A stretch of 29,846 nt of DNA from positions 1-29,846 of IMG/VR virus record IMGVR_UViG_3300005613_000304. One strand, written 5' to 3'. The DNA comes from a virus. The notes beneath the pieces are model-generated. The model did no database searches. It was not told the origin of the DNA and saw only the letters and a list, made by a program, of their open reading frames with translations. Within the stretch, counting starts at the first letter, position 1. Each line of letters starts with the position of its first letter. Positions 22,496 through 29,846 of this stretch are shown one piece after another. Both the position numbers and the translations under genes were made by a program.

Positions 22496-25400
22496 TGGCG
22501 CACGTCTTCGACTACGGCCAAAACAAATGGGTGGACATGCCCGACGAGCAGGTCACTGAAGCCGTCAAAAGCGGCATGGTGCAGTTCGGACAGGGCCGAA
22601 AGATCCAGGTCTTCGATTGGGAGGGAAATCCCACCCTGGTTGACGCCGATGAAGCCAGCCAGGCTTTCCGAAACGGCTACAGCTACGCAGGGCCATCGAT
22701 GATGTCGCAATACCTGCGACAAGAGGGCGAGCGCCTGCAGCTCGAAGCCCAGGACACTCCGATGGGCATGGTGGCCGCTCCTATCCTGGGTGCGGCCCGG
22801 TCTCTTACGTTCGGTGGGTCCGACGCTTTGATTCGCGCCACCTACGGGCAGGAGGGCGTAGACGCGGTTCGGTGGAACGAAAAGGCAAACCCCAACCTGA
22901 CAATGGCTGGTGAGATCGCGGGGGCCGTGACTCCCATCGGTCTGCCGGGTGCCGTCGCTCGGGTGGGAATCCGGGCTGGAGCTCGAGCTGGAGCGCGGGC
23001 AGGACTGGCCACGAGTCGGACGATCCAAGCCGTGGGCGCTCGCATCGGCGCACCTGCTTTGGGTTCCAAGCTGGGTTCCCTGGCGGGCGGAGTCGTCGCC
23101 CGGGGCACCGTGCCTGCCGTGGCTGGTGCGATTGAGGGCGGGGCGTTCGGCGTTCAGCAGTCCATCAGTGATTTCGCGTTGGACCGGGCCGAGGCGACAG
23201 CCGAGAACGTCATCGCTAACGTGGGTTTGGGTGCCATGTTGGGCGGCGGGATCGGGTTTGGCATGGGAGCGGGTGGCAAGCTTTTGCGCGAGACCGGCAA
23301 AGCTGCCATGGACTGGCAGAAGACCACCAAGGCAGTGCCGTTTCGTCAGTTCATCAAGACTACCTACCCAAAGGTCTTCAAGGCGATGCGCGGTCTCAAG
23401 GGCGAGGCAGCCGATGCCGTTGATCGAGTATTCGATGACGAGAAGCTGGCTCAGCGGATTTTCAACCTCCAGGACAACCCGGAGGCCACTGTCGACGAGC
23501 TGGTCGGCGCAATCGAAAGCCTGCGCGACATGGGCAGGACGATTGAGGCAGGCGTGGGGGAGGTTCGGAAGGGGATTGTTAAATCCCTTGATGGAACTAC
23601 CTCAGAAATAAAATTTGGCATCCCGAGGGATGTCGTATCAGAGCCGGGATACGTCTATCACGCAACCAATGCTGACGGTATCGACGGGATGATTCGCTCC
23701 AGAAAAGTCGACGTTTACAGTCCGAGTCATGGCACGCCTGAACAAGACGTTTGGCCAGACATGACGGATGAGATGCGGTCATATTGGAATCGAGACCCAC
23801 AGATCGCAAAAGACTTTGTACCGACTGCAGGCGGCAGAGAAGCGATTGTCAGAACGAAAATGACTCCTGATTTCAAAGTTGAAAGAGGAACAGGTGACAT
23901 TGTTAGAACGACGCCATTATCTACGAAAAACGTGGAGATCCTGACAGACGATGGATGGAAACCGCTGGCGCAAGCGCAGGAAGTAAACTACCCGAAAGGG
24001 TCATTAAAGATATCCACTGGAACTTCTAACCTCCGCACTATCCGCAAGCAGTGGCGGGGCGTGGGGGAGGTTCGGAAGAGGGTGATTAAACAACTGGACG
24101 ATGCGCAAGCTCCACAGTTGTTTCATGGCAGAGCGGACGGTGACGTGCTGACCGATGGCGTCAAACAGTGGTCGCAAGACATCAACGTCGCTGATTCATA
24201 CGCTGGAAAGACCGGTTCTGTATGGCAGTTGAAGCCAGGAACCAAGTTGGTCGATGCAAATCGAGTCAAAATGCAAGTGCTCGAAGAGATCGAACGATCG
24301 CCAGCATATCCGAACTGGATCTACGATGTGGATATGTTTGAAAAAAACCCTTTGAAATATCTAGATCCTATCGACCCAGAGGAAATTGTGACGTCCGCGG
24401 GATTTTGGGACAATCCCGAGTTTGTGGACTGGTTTTCTACAGTATTCCCTGATGTATCTGCCATAAAAACCAATAATGGAGCAGTCTCACTAAATCCATC
24501 ATTAGGGACTAGAATAGATAAAGGAATAATTGAAGGCCAGAGGGTAATTAAGCCAGAAAAAGGGATCGACCTCCGTGCCATCCGCAAGCAGTGGCGGGGC
24601 GTGCAGAAAGCTTTCGATCAAGACCCGTTCATTCAGCAAGTGCGACGAAGCCCAAACGTCTATGGCGGCAAAACGCTCACCCTCATTGAGGAAGCATCAA
24701 ACGAGATCAACCTTGCAATGCGCAAGGCCAAGACTCCCAGCGAGGCTCACGACGCCATCAGGACCGTACTCACAGACATCAATCAGGCTTTCACCCGGTA
24801 CAAGCAATCGGGAGAAGTGTCGTTCGATGCACTTGCCAAATGGCGCGACAGTGCCAACAAGTTTTCAAGAAACACCAAAATATGGGGAAAAGAGGCGAAA
24901 CTCTATGGAGATGTGAACGACTCATGGGGGCGGTTCATGGCAGCCCGCAATCAGTTGTTTGGCACGACCAGGGAAAACGTCGGCGTCTTCATGCGCAAGA
25001 ATCCCGTGACAAAAAAGATTGAGATGGACCCCAAGAAAATCCGCCTGTACCTCGAAAAAGCGGCCCAGCCTGAAACGAGGCAGCTCCACGATGCCATCAA
25101 GGTCTATGAGAACGAGGCTGCACGGATGGCTGGGCACATCAAGCGTGGCAACGTGCCAACCAACATGCTCGTGACCCCAGACGAGGCCCTGGAGATGATC
25201 GCCAAGTCGAGGGAGGTCGTGGATGACCTCTTTTTCGCAAAGGCCAACAACGTCCTTTTCAACCGGCAACAGAGCTGGACGGGCCGAGCTCTGCAGGCCG
25301 GCCAGACCCTCGGTGTCGGTGGCATCCTTCCCGGCGCGATGCTCGGTGGACCCCTCGGGGCGATGGCAGGCGCAGCCTTGGGAACAACTCTGGGCGCGGC

Positions 25401-26232
25401 ACTGTCTGAACCTCGGTTCATGATGCGATACGCCCACGGCGTGGCTTTGAGTCAGACTGAGATGGCCAAGCGGGTCAATGGCGTGGTCAAATCCTTTTTG
25501 AACAACAAGCCGGTCATGCAACGCCTGGGGGCTGCGGCCACCCTGGGGGCGAGCTACACGATGGCGCGAGCGGCCCACAGTCTCGGGGTGCAACGGGAAC
25601 GGGGCGAGGCGGAGGTCGACTACCTCACCCGTGCCGTATGGCAGTATGCCGGAAAGCCGATGGAGATGGAAAACGCGATGCGGCAATCCCTGTATGGGAT
25701 GCCTGGGGCGCTCCCAGAGGCCTACTACCCAACAGTGAACGCGGCCCAGCGGGCGGTGGATTTCCTGTCTACCAAGGTGCCCCCACCGTCGCAAGACCCG
25801 TTCGAGCCCACCACACCCGAGCGGATGAGCATTGGACAAGAGGCCGAGCTGCAGAGCTACACCGAGGCGATTTGGAAGCCCGGCAAGATTCTGGACGAGA
25901 TGCGCGACGGGACGCTGAAGACCGAGACGATTGACGCAGTGCGTGCGGTATATCCCGAGTTCTACCGGGAAGTGACCGGCAAAGTCCTCGAAGAGCTTGC
26001 CAGCCGGAAGCTCAAACTGTCGCAGGCGCAGCAGGTTGACGTGGCACTCCTGCTTGGCAGGCCGCTGACGTACGGGCTACAGAATCTCGACACAATGCAA
26101 ACAGCGGTGCAGATGGCTCGCAGCCAGGATGGGCAGGATTCTCAACCACGGAAATCAACCGGGCCGAGCAAGACGGCCACACTCGCAATGAGCGGATCCC
26201 AGGAACTACAGGCACGTCGGAGGGAAGGATAA
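22495..26232 (+). CDS. giant internal/ejection-type protein with two ADP-ribosyltransferase-like cassettes
   Basis: A 1245-residue protein; the start overlaps the previous stop (TAATG). Residues 1-75 form a small beta module. About 100-290 and 939-972 are Gly/Ala-rich and could span membrane (PGAMLGGPLGAMAGAALG). The centre holds two AT-richer cassettes. The first, about 363-512, has YVYHATNADGIDGMIRSRKV with H389 and an S-Y pair at 429-430. The second, about 535-690, has QLFHGRADGDVLTDG with H544 and ADSYAGKTGSVW with Y569. His and later Ser-Tyr are typical of H-Y-E ADP-ribosyltransferases and of 'ART-PolyVal' domains in phage polyvalent proteins; the catalytic Glu cannot be assigned by eye. 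Long helical parts on both sides (for example LIEEASNEINLAMRKAKT) resemble ejected proteins. If active, the ARTs would enter the host with the DNA, like T4 Alt. Confidence 0.68.
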   Translation: MAHVFDYGQNKWVDMPDEQVTEAVKSGMVQFGQGRKIQVFDWEGNPTLVDADEASQAFRNGYSYAGPSMMSQYLRQEGERLQLEAQDTPMGMVAAPILGAARSLTFGGSDALIRATYGQEGVDAVRWNEKANPNLTMAGEIAGAVTPIGLPGAVARVGIRAGARAGARAGLATSRTIQAVGARIGAPALGSKLGSLAGGVVARGTVPAVAGAIEGGAFGVQQSISDFALDRAEATAENVIANVGLGAMLGGGIGFGMGAGGKLLRETGKAAMDWQKTTKAVPFRQFIKTTYPKVFKAMRGLKGEAADAVDRVFDDEKLAQRIFNLQDNPEATVDELVGAIESLRDMGRTIEAGVGEVRKGIVKSLDGTTSEIKFGIPRDVVSEPGYVYHATNADGIDGMIRSRKVDVYSPSHGTPEQDVWPDMTDEMRSYWNRDPQIAKDFVPTAGGREAIVRTKMTPDFKVERGTGDIVRTTPLSTKNVEILTDDGWKPLAQAQEVNYPKGSLKISTGTSNLRTIRKQWRGVGEVRKRVIKQLDDAQAPQLFHGRADGDVLTDGVKQWSQDINVADSYAGKTGSVWQLKPGTKLVDANRVKMQVLEEIERSPAYPNWIYDVDMFEKNPLKYLDPIDPEEIVTSAGFWDNPEFVDWFSTVFPDVSAIKTNNGAVSLNPSLGTRIDKGIIEGQRVIKPEKGIDLRAIRKQWRGVQKAFDQDPFIQQVRRSPNVYGGKTLTLIEEASNEINLAMRKAKTPSEAHDAIRTVLTDINQAFTRYKQSGEVSFDALAKWRDSANKFSRNTKIWGKEAKLYGDVNDSWGRFMAARNQLFGTTRENVGVFMRKNPVTKKIEMDPKKIRLYLEKAAQPETRQLHDAIKVYENEAARMAGHIKRGNVPTNMLVTPDEALEMIAKSREVVDDLFFAKANNVLFNRQQSWTGRALQAGQTLGVGGILPGAMLGGPLGAMAGAALGTTLGAALSEPRFMMRYAHGVALSQTEMAKRVNGVVKSFLNNKPVMQRLGAAATLGASYTMARAAHSLGVQRERGEAEVDYLTRAVWQYAGKPMEMENAMRQSLYGMPGALPEAYYPTVNAAQRAVDFLSTKVPPPSQDPFEPTTPERMSIGQEAELQSYTEAIWKPGKILDEMRDGTLKTETIDAVRAVYPEFYREVTGKVLEELASRKLKLSQAQQVDVALLLGRPLTYGLQNLDTMQTAVQMARSQDGQDSQPRKSTGPSKTATLAMSGSQELQARRREG
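23551..24078 (+). repeat. 21-bp direct repeat marking the start of each ART cassette
   Basis: The same 21 bases occur at 23551-23571 and 24058-24078, 507 bases apart, encoding GVGEVRK in frame. The codons that follow are similar (KGIVKSLD and KRVIKQLD). The copies lie just before the two ART-like cassettes. Confidence 0.88.
24040..24603 (+). repeat. 24-bp direct repeat bordering the second ART cassette
   Basis: Twenty-four identical bases occur at 24040-24063 and 24580-24603, exactly 540 bases apart, encoding IRKQWRGV. The similarity extends upstream (NLRTIRKQ and DLRAIRKQ). The second cassette is thus framed by two copies of the linker, as expected from tandem duplication or homologous cassette exchange. 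Confidence 0.88.
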
Positions 26233-26597
26233 TGGGGCAGAATTTACGGAAGGTCGGGCCGGTCGTCGTGATGGACGCCTTGAGTGCGGCAACGAATCAA
26301 TCGGTAGAGGTCGACATCGGAAACTGTACCAGTCTGACACTGCTGTTCTGGTGGGACACGGGATCGTCTCTCGTTGGTGCGTTCGAGGTCGATGTGCTGC
26401 GGCGCGAGAAGGCATCGAACGCTGGCGTGGATGAATGGCACCCGATCACCCTGTCGCCAGCGATTGCCGTTTCCGGCACATCCGGGCAGGCCGATGCGGT
26501 GCTGACGGGTGACGTGCGCAAGATTCGGGTGCGGTACAATGCCACGTCTGGAACTGGCAACGTTTACGCGGCCTACAATGCCACGACGAGGGGGTGA
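26232..26597 (+). CDS. small beta-rich virion protein
   Basis: A 121-residue protein starting in the previous stop (TAATG). It is made of short beta strands (VEVDIGNCTSLTLLFWWD, then FEVDVLRREKAS and KIRVRYNATSGTGNVYAAYN). The pattern resembles small tail or fibre-base proteins that present one domain to each fibre. It lies immediately before the fibre gene. No specific family is recognised. Confidence 0.6.
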   Translation: MGQNLRKVGPVVVMDALSAATNQSVEVDIGNCTSLTLLFWWDTGSSLVGAFEVDVLRREKASNAGVDEWHPITLSPAIAVSGTSGQADAVLTGDVRKIRVRYNATSGTGNVYAAYNATTRG

Positions 26598-26600
26598 CCG

Positions 26601-28328
26601 ATGACTTCTCGATGGCCAGCAATGAGTGCCAGTCTCGCATCTATCAATGACATTGGCGATGTTTCGATCACGAGTGCGGCGCAGGACGATGCGCTTGAAT
26701 ACAACGGCACCTCGTGGGTTAACCGGGTGCCTGTGCGCAACGCACTGAATGGCGAACCCACGGGGTTTCCCAACATCACAGACACAACACTTGCTGCGTC
26801 CGTTTCTGTTGGTGCTGGGGGGTCGGTCACCCTTGCCAAGGTCGGTACAGACTTCGACATCTGGGCCGATGCCACGCGCTACACCAAGAGTGCAGACGAA
26901 GTGTTCACAATCCCGGCTACCACCGGCCTATATTTCTGCAAATACGACTCGACGGGTGTTGCATCAGCTTCAACAACTCCGTGGTCAATTTTGACCGACG
27001 TTCCCGTAGCGTTCCTGTACTACAACGATACGACCGGTGACTACTTTCTGGGCGAAGAGCGCCACGGCACGGAGATGGATGCCGCTACCCACTACCGTCT
27101 GCATTTTGGCGGTGGTGCCGTCTGGTATTCGGGATTCGCTGCGAGCGGCTACGTTCTGGGATCGGATACCCTTGCAGACGTGCAAATTGCCATCGATGCT
27201 GGCACGTTCGGAGACGAGGACATTACCCTGACACTGACAGCGAAGGCGGAGGGCGATAACTGGGACAAGTGGTATCGTGAGGGTGCCACGGGCCCATGGC
27301 GCAAGACCGCAGCCACAGACACGATCCCTGCGTTCCATGCGTCGAACGTTCCGAAAATCAACCAGGACACAGGCGGCGGAACCTGGGCTCTGGTGAGCGT
27401 GACCAACAACTACTATTTTAATGTCTACGTGGTAGCTACCAATAGCTACGAGACTGCGAATCGTTTCGTCCTCATACCCGGTCAATCCGACTATGCAAAC
27501 TCTGCACTGGCCGAGGCAGAGGAGTTGAGTAGCCTTGACCTGGGTGATTTGCCAAGCCCGGAAATCATCCCAATTTACAAGATCCAGTGCCAATACAAAA
27601 CTAGCTACACCGGCAATAACGCCCGTATCGAAATCATCGACGTCGAAGACTTGCGCGGCACCAACAACCCTGGCGTTGCTGCAAGCGTGACGACGCATAA
27701 CAGTCTGGGCGGGCGAGCGGATGCCAACGCGCATCCTTCGCAGGCGATTGCCACGACCGACGTCACCCTCGCGGGCCAGCTCGACAGCACGGTCGAGACG
27801 AACCTTGGTCTGGCTCTGGGTCGGTTGGATGACTTCGGCTACGTTCCAGTGTGGGCGACCGGCCTTGTCTATCGCATAGGCAACGTCGTGAAACAGGACC
27901 ACAAGACCTTCTACTGCCTCACCGCCCATACGGCTGCGGCGTCGTTTGATACCGACAATGCTGCCGGGTACTGGTCGATGATTGGAAACGGCGGTCTAGC
28001 CAACAAGGTGCAGACCACAGACGCGACGGTGACGACGATATCGAGCCAGACGGTGCCGTCAAACGTGGCATGCTCCGTGATTGTCCGAGTCTCCGCTTTC
28101 GAGCCAGCAACGGGTGACAGCAAGGCGTGGGCGCTTGAATACCACATCAAGAACGTCGGCGGCACATGCACGGCAAACAGGATATCAGAGCGAGCATACG
28201 AGGACGCGGGGGCGACAGCATGGGCGGCAGCGTGCGATTTCAGCGGCACGACGTTCCGGGTGCGAGTGACGGGCGAGGCCGCTCACACGATAAACTGGAA
28301 CGCGACATGCGAGCACAGTTACTTCTGA
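26601..28328 (+). CDS. tail fibre with carbohydrate-binding-like module
   Basis: A 575-residue beta-rich protein. Residues about 1-60 look like a fibre-base part (INDIGDVSITSAAQDDALEY, a common fibre phrase). HNSLGGRADANAHPSQAI (about 369-386) is a recurrent tail-fibre motif. Residues about 418-460 (WATGLVYRIGNVVKQDHKTF, then YCLTAHTAAASFDTD and YWSMIG) match the small aromatic carbohydrate-binding module of chitinase CBM5/12 type. The final 100 residues are another beta domain, perhaps the tip. Likely role: receptor binding on a host surface polysaccharide. No enzymatic motif is seen. Confidence 0.75.
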   Translation: MTSRWPAMSASLASINDIGDVSITSAAQDDALEYNGTSWVNRVPVRNALNGEPTGFPNITDTTLAASVSVGAGGSVTLAKVGTDFDIWADATRYTKSADEVFTIPATTGLYFCKYDSTGVASASTTPWSILTDVPVAFLYYNDTTGDYFLGEERHGTEMDAATHYRLHFGGGAVWYSGFAASGYVLGSDTLADVQIAIDAGTFGDEDITLTLTAKAEGDNWDKWYREGATGPWRKTAATDTIPAFHASNVPKINQDTGGGTWALVSVTNNYYFNVYVVATNSYETANRFVLIPGQSDYANSALAEAEELSSLDLGDLPSPEIIPIYKIQCQYKTSYTGNNARIEIIDVEDLRGTNNPGVAASVTTHNSLGGRADANAHPSQAIATTDVTLAGQLDSTVETNLGLALGRLDDFGYVPVWATGLVYRIGNVVKQDHKTFYCLTAHTAAASFDTDNAAGYWSMIGNGGLANKVQTTDATVTTISSQTVPSNVACSVIVRVSAFEPATGDSKAWALEYHIKNVGGTCTANRISERAYEDAGATAWAAACDFSGTTFRVRVTGEAAHTINWNATCEHSYF

Positions 28329-28339
28329 GTGGGGGTGGT

Positions 28340-28516
28340 ATGAAGTTTGGGAACCATGGCCGAAACCGTTTGCAGCTCGCAGATATCCGAAGGAAGTCGA
28401 TGCAAAAAGTTATGCGCGGCAATGATAAAGTGAAACCGAATCGATACGAGATTCAGGAAAAGGAACGCAAGGAGAAGGAACGCCAGAAACCAACCAGACG
28501 GGAGGGTCGGGAATGA
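28340..28516 (+). CDS. small highly basic protein
   Basis: A 58-residue protein with a GGGGGTGG site before the ATG. About 40 percent of residues are Lys, Arg or His, with a charged helix EIQEKERKEKERQKPTRREG at the end. It might bind nucleic acid or act as a small assembly factor. The stop overlaps the next gene's start (ATGA), so it is part of the late transcript. No family is recognised. Confidence 0.55.
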   Translation: MKFGNHGRNRLQLADIRRKSMQKVMRGNDKVKPNRYEIQEKERKEKERQKPTRREGRE

Positions 28517-29846
28517 GGATGATTTGGCTTTGGCTTTGTTTGATGCTGGCGCTACCTGCCAGCGCAGGGAGTTATTGGACGCTACCGGATGAACAGCGCG
28601 GGGCGAGTGCGTTTACGGGGGCGCAGACATTCAACGCTGGCGCTTCCATCGCCAACGGACAATTTCTCACGCTGACAGGCGCAACAGCGTCGCGAGCTTT
28701 GACACTCGATGCGAGTTCCAGGCTGGCGGTTAGTGCTACGACTGCCACACAGCTTGGGTATCTCAGTAGTGCTACTGGAACAACGGGAACTACATCATCA
28801 AATCTGGTATTCTCTGCTTCTCCTACGCTCACAGGTAACCCCGTACTCCCAGCCTCCTTCACGGTTGGGGCTAACACATTCGCTCGGTCAGGCGCTCATA
28901 ACCTGACACTGACCACGAGCGCCACAACCGCCGCCACACTCCCTGCAGGCACAGTGACCCTTGCTCAGTTGGGAGCACAAACCTTCACAGGACTCCAGAT
29001 ATTCAACGCAGGCGCGATTATTGACGACGGCGTAGACGGCAGGATAACCCTAACAAACGCGGAAGCGTCCAACGGGATTTACTCCACCACACCGGGGTTT
29101 GTCGCATATAAAGCAATGCAGTTTAGAGCCTCGTCCTACTCTATCAGGCAGGACGGGGCGACCGAGATTGCGAATTTATCCTCCACAGCAATCGACCTCA
29201 AAAAGTCAGTCACTTTCTCCGGCGGCTTTGCGACGCAGACAATCGCAGGCACCCCGACGTGGAGTGGGGCGCATACTTTTCAGGACACCCTGACCATATC
29301 AAAAACAGGTGCAGAGAGTCTCTTATCTGTCACGGCGCTAACAGGTCAACGCGCCCGCGTTCGACTCATCGCACCTGCTGGTCAGGACGGTATCGTCGCA
29401 GCTGCAGCCAATGGTGATTCTAATGCGTGGTATTGGGGGTATGATGCTACCGATTCCCATTGGAAATTGGCATATGACGCCGCGCTAGGTTTTGCGTCGC
29501 CTATTATTGATGTCTCCACCTCAGCAATCGACCTCAAAAAGCCGGTGACTTTCGATAGCGCCCTCTGGCTAGAAGGTTTTACATCTTTTACTCCATTCTC
29601 GACTTATACGAGCTACATCGGAGGAAAAGAGGGGGGCTTTGTCGCCGATTCCAGCGCTCCTATGAGCACATCAGTAGTAAAGGGACTCTACTACGACGGG
29701 ACGTGGAGGCGCGGATACGACAACCGGACTGGCGTCATTATGTATACTTCGTCAGTTACGGCTACAACAGGAAAAGTCTGGGGAATAATAAGCGACTCAT
29801 CCATAAGTCATGCGGTAGGAGATACCGCTAGTGTGACGAATGAAAT
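28513..29846 (+). CDS. fibre-like repeat protein with Sec signal peptide (partial at right edge)
   Basis: The frame is open from the ATG at 28513 to the window end (444 codons seen). The first 18 residues, MRMIWLWLCLMLALPASA, are a textbook Sec signal peptide with cleavage before GSYW. The mature part is Ser/Thr/Ala/Gly-rich and repetitive: SAFTGAQTFNAGASIANGQF, later LGAQTFTGLQIFNAGAII, and two similar AIDLKKSVTF and AIDLKKPVTF blocks. These are typical of phage tail-fibre shafts or similar surface proteins. A signal peptide on such a protein is unusual because virion proteins assemble in the cytoplasm. The ATG overlaps the stop of the preceding small gene. The C-terminal domain and any enzyme or chaperone part are outside the window. 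Confidence 0.75.
   Translation, partial: MRMIWLWLCLMLALPASAGSYWTLPDEQRGASAFTGAQTFNAGASIANGQFLTLTGATASRALTLDASSRLAVSATTATQLGYLSSATGTTGTTSSNLVFSASPTLTGNPVLPASFTVGANTFARSGAHNLTLTTSATTAATLPAGTVTLAQLGAQTFTGLQIFNAGAIIDDGVDGRITLTNAEASNGIYSTTPGFVAYKAMQFRASSYSIRQDGATEIANLSSTAIDLKKSVTFSGGFATQTIAGTPTWSGAHTFQDTLTISKTGAESLLSVTALTGQRARVRLIAPAGQDGIVAAAANGDSNAWYWGYDATDSHWKLAYDAALGFASPIIDVSTSAIDLKKPVTFDSALWLEGFTSFTPFSTYTSYIGGKEGGFVADSSAPMSTSVVKGLYYDGTWRRGYDNRTGVIMYTSSVTATTGKVWGIISDSSISHAVGDTASVTNE

Noticed and set aside
1-29846. tRNA genes, integrase, attachment sites, lysis genes and insertion sequences
   Set aside because: None were recognised on either strand by eye; they may lie outside the window.

Overview
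The window is a 29.8-kb piece of a tailed double-stranded DNA phage genome with dense, mostly overlapping genes. The structural order is terminase, portal, scaffold, capsid, decoration proteins, adaptor, a beta-rich nozzle-like protein, three large internal-virion-like proteins, then fibres. No tape measure, sheath or tail-tube gene is seen. This order is that of short-tailed (podovirus, P22-type) phages. The base composition is GC-rich and Shine-Dalgarno sites are strong. A lambda-type origin, RecE/RecT-type genes, RusA and a Sec signal peptide suggest a Gram-negative (proteobacteria-like) host, but nothing in the sequence fixes the host. No integrase, lysis cassette, tRNA or CRISPR was recognised; both ends of the window cut genes.

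Layout. (1) 1-2077, minus strand: a replication operon running leftwards. It holds an initiator, a helicase-loader-like protein, a small membrane protein and a RusA-like resolvase cut by the left edge. The initiator gene carries three dyad iterons followed by a purine-rich tract, the same layout as the lambda origin inside gene O. (2) 2078-2518: a divergent control region with two dyads and a strongly folded small RNA gene that has its own candidate promoter and terminator. A separate candidate promoter for the rightward operon follows. (3) 2519-6320, plus strand: RecE-like exonuclease, a small protein, RecT, an unidentified protein, an HTH protein, and several tiny genes. One of these is interrupted by an in-frame TGA, and another is a remnant of a Dam-type methylase. 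(4) 6415-9783: a ParB-methyltransferase fusion, small terminase, MazG-like protein and large terminase, all chained by start/stop overlaps. (5) 9797-16922: portal, scaffold, capsid, two paralogous decoration-type proteins and connector proteins. (6) 16930-26232: the nozzle-like protein and three internal/ejection-type proteins. (7) 26232-29846: fibre and fibre-like proteins, the last with a signal peptide and open at the right edge.

Most notable: the 1245-residue presumed ejection protein carries two tandem, AT-richer, ADP-ribosyltransferase-like cassettes bordered by duplicated linker DNA. This suggests a particle-delivered effector module of the T4 Alt or polyvalent-protein kind. The small RNA at 2241-2450, the intragenic iteron origin, the UGA-interrupted gene and the domain insertion in the second decoration paralogue are also worth checking. 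Functional names rest on motifs and gene order read by eye; no database search was run.
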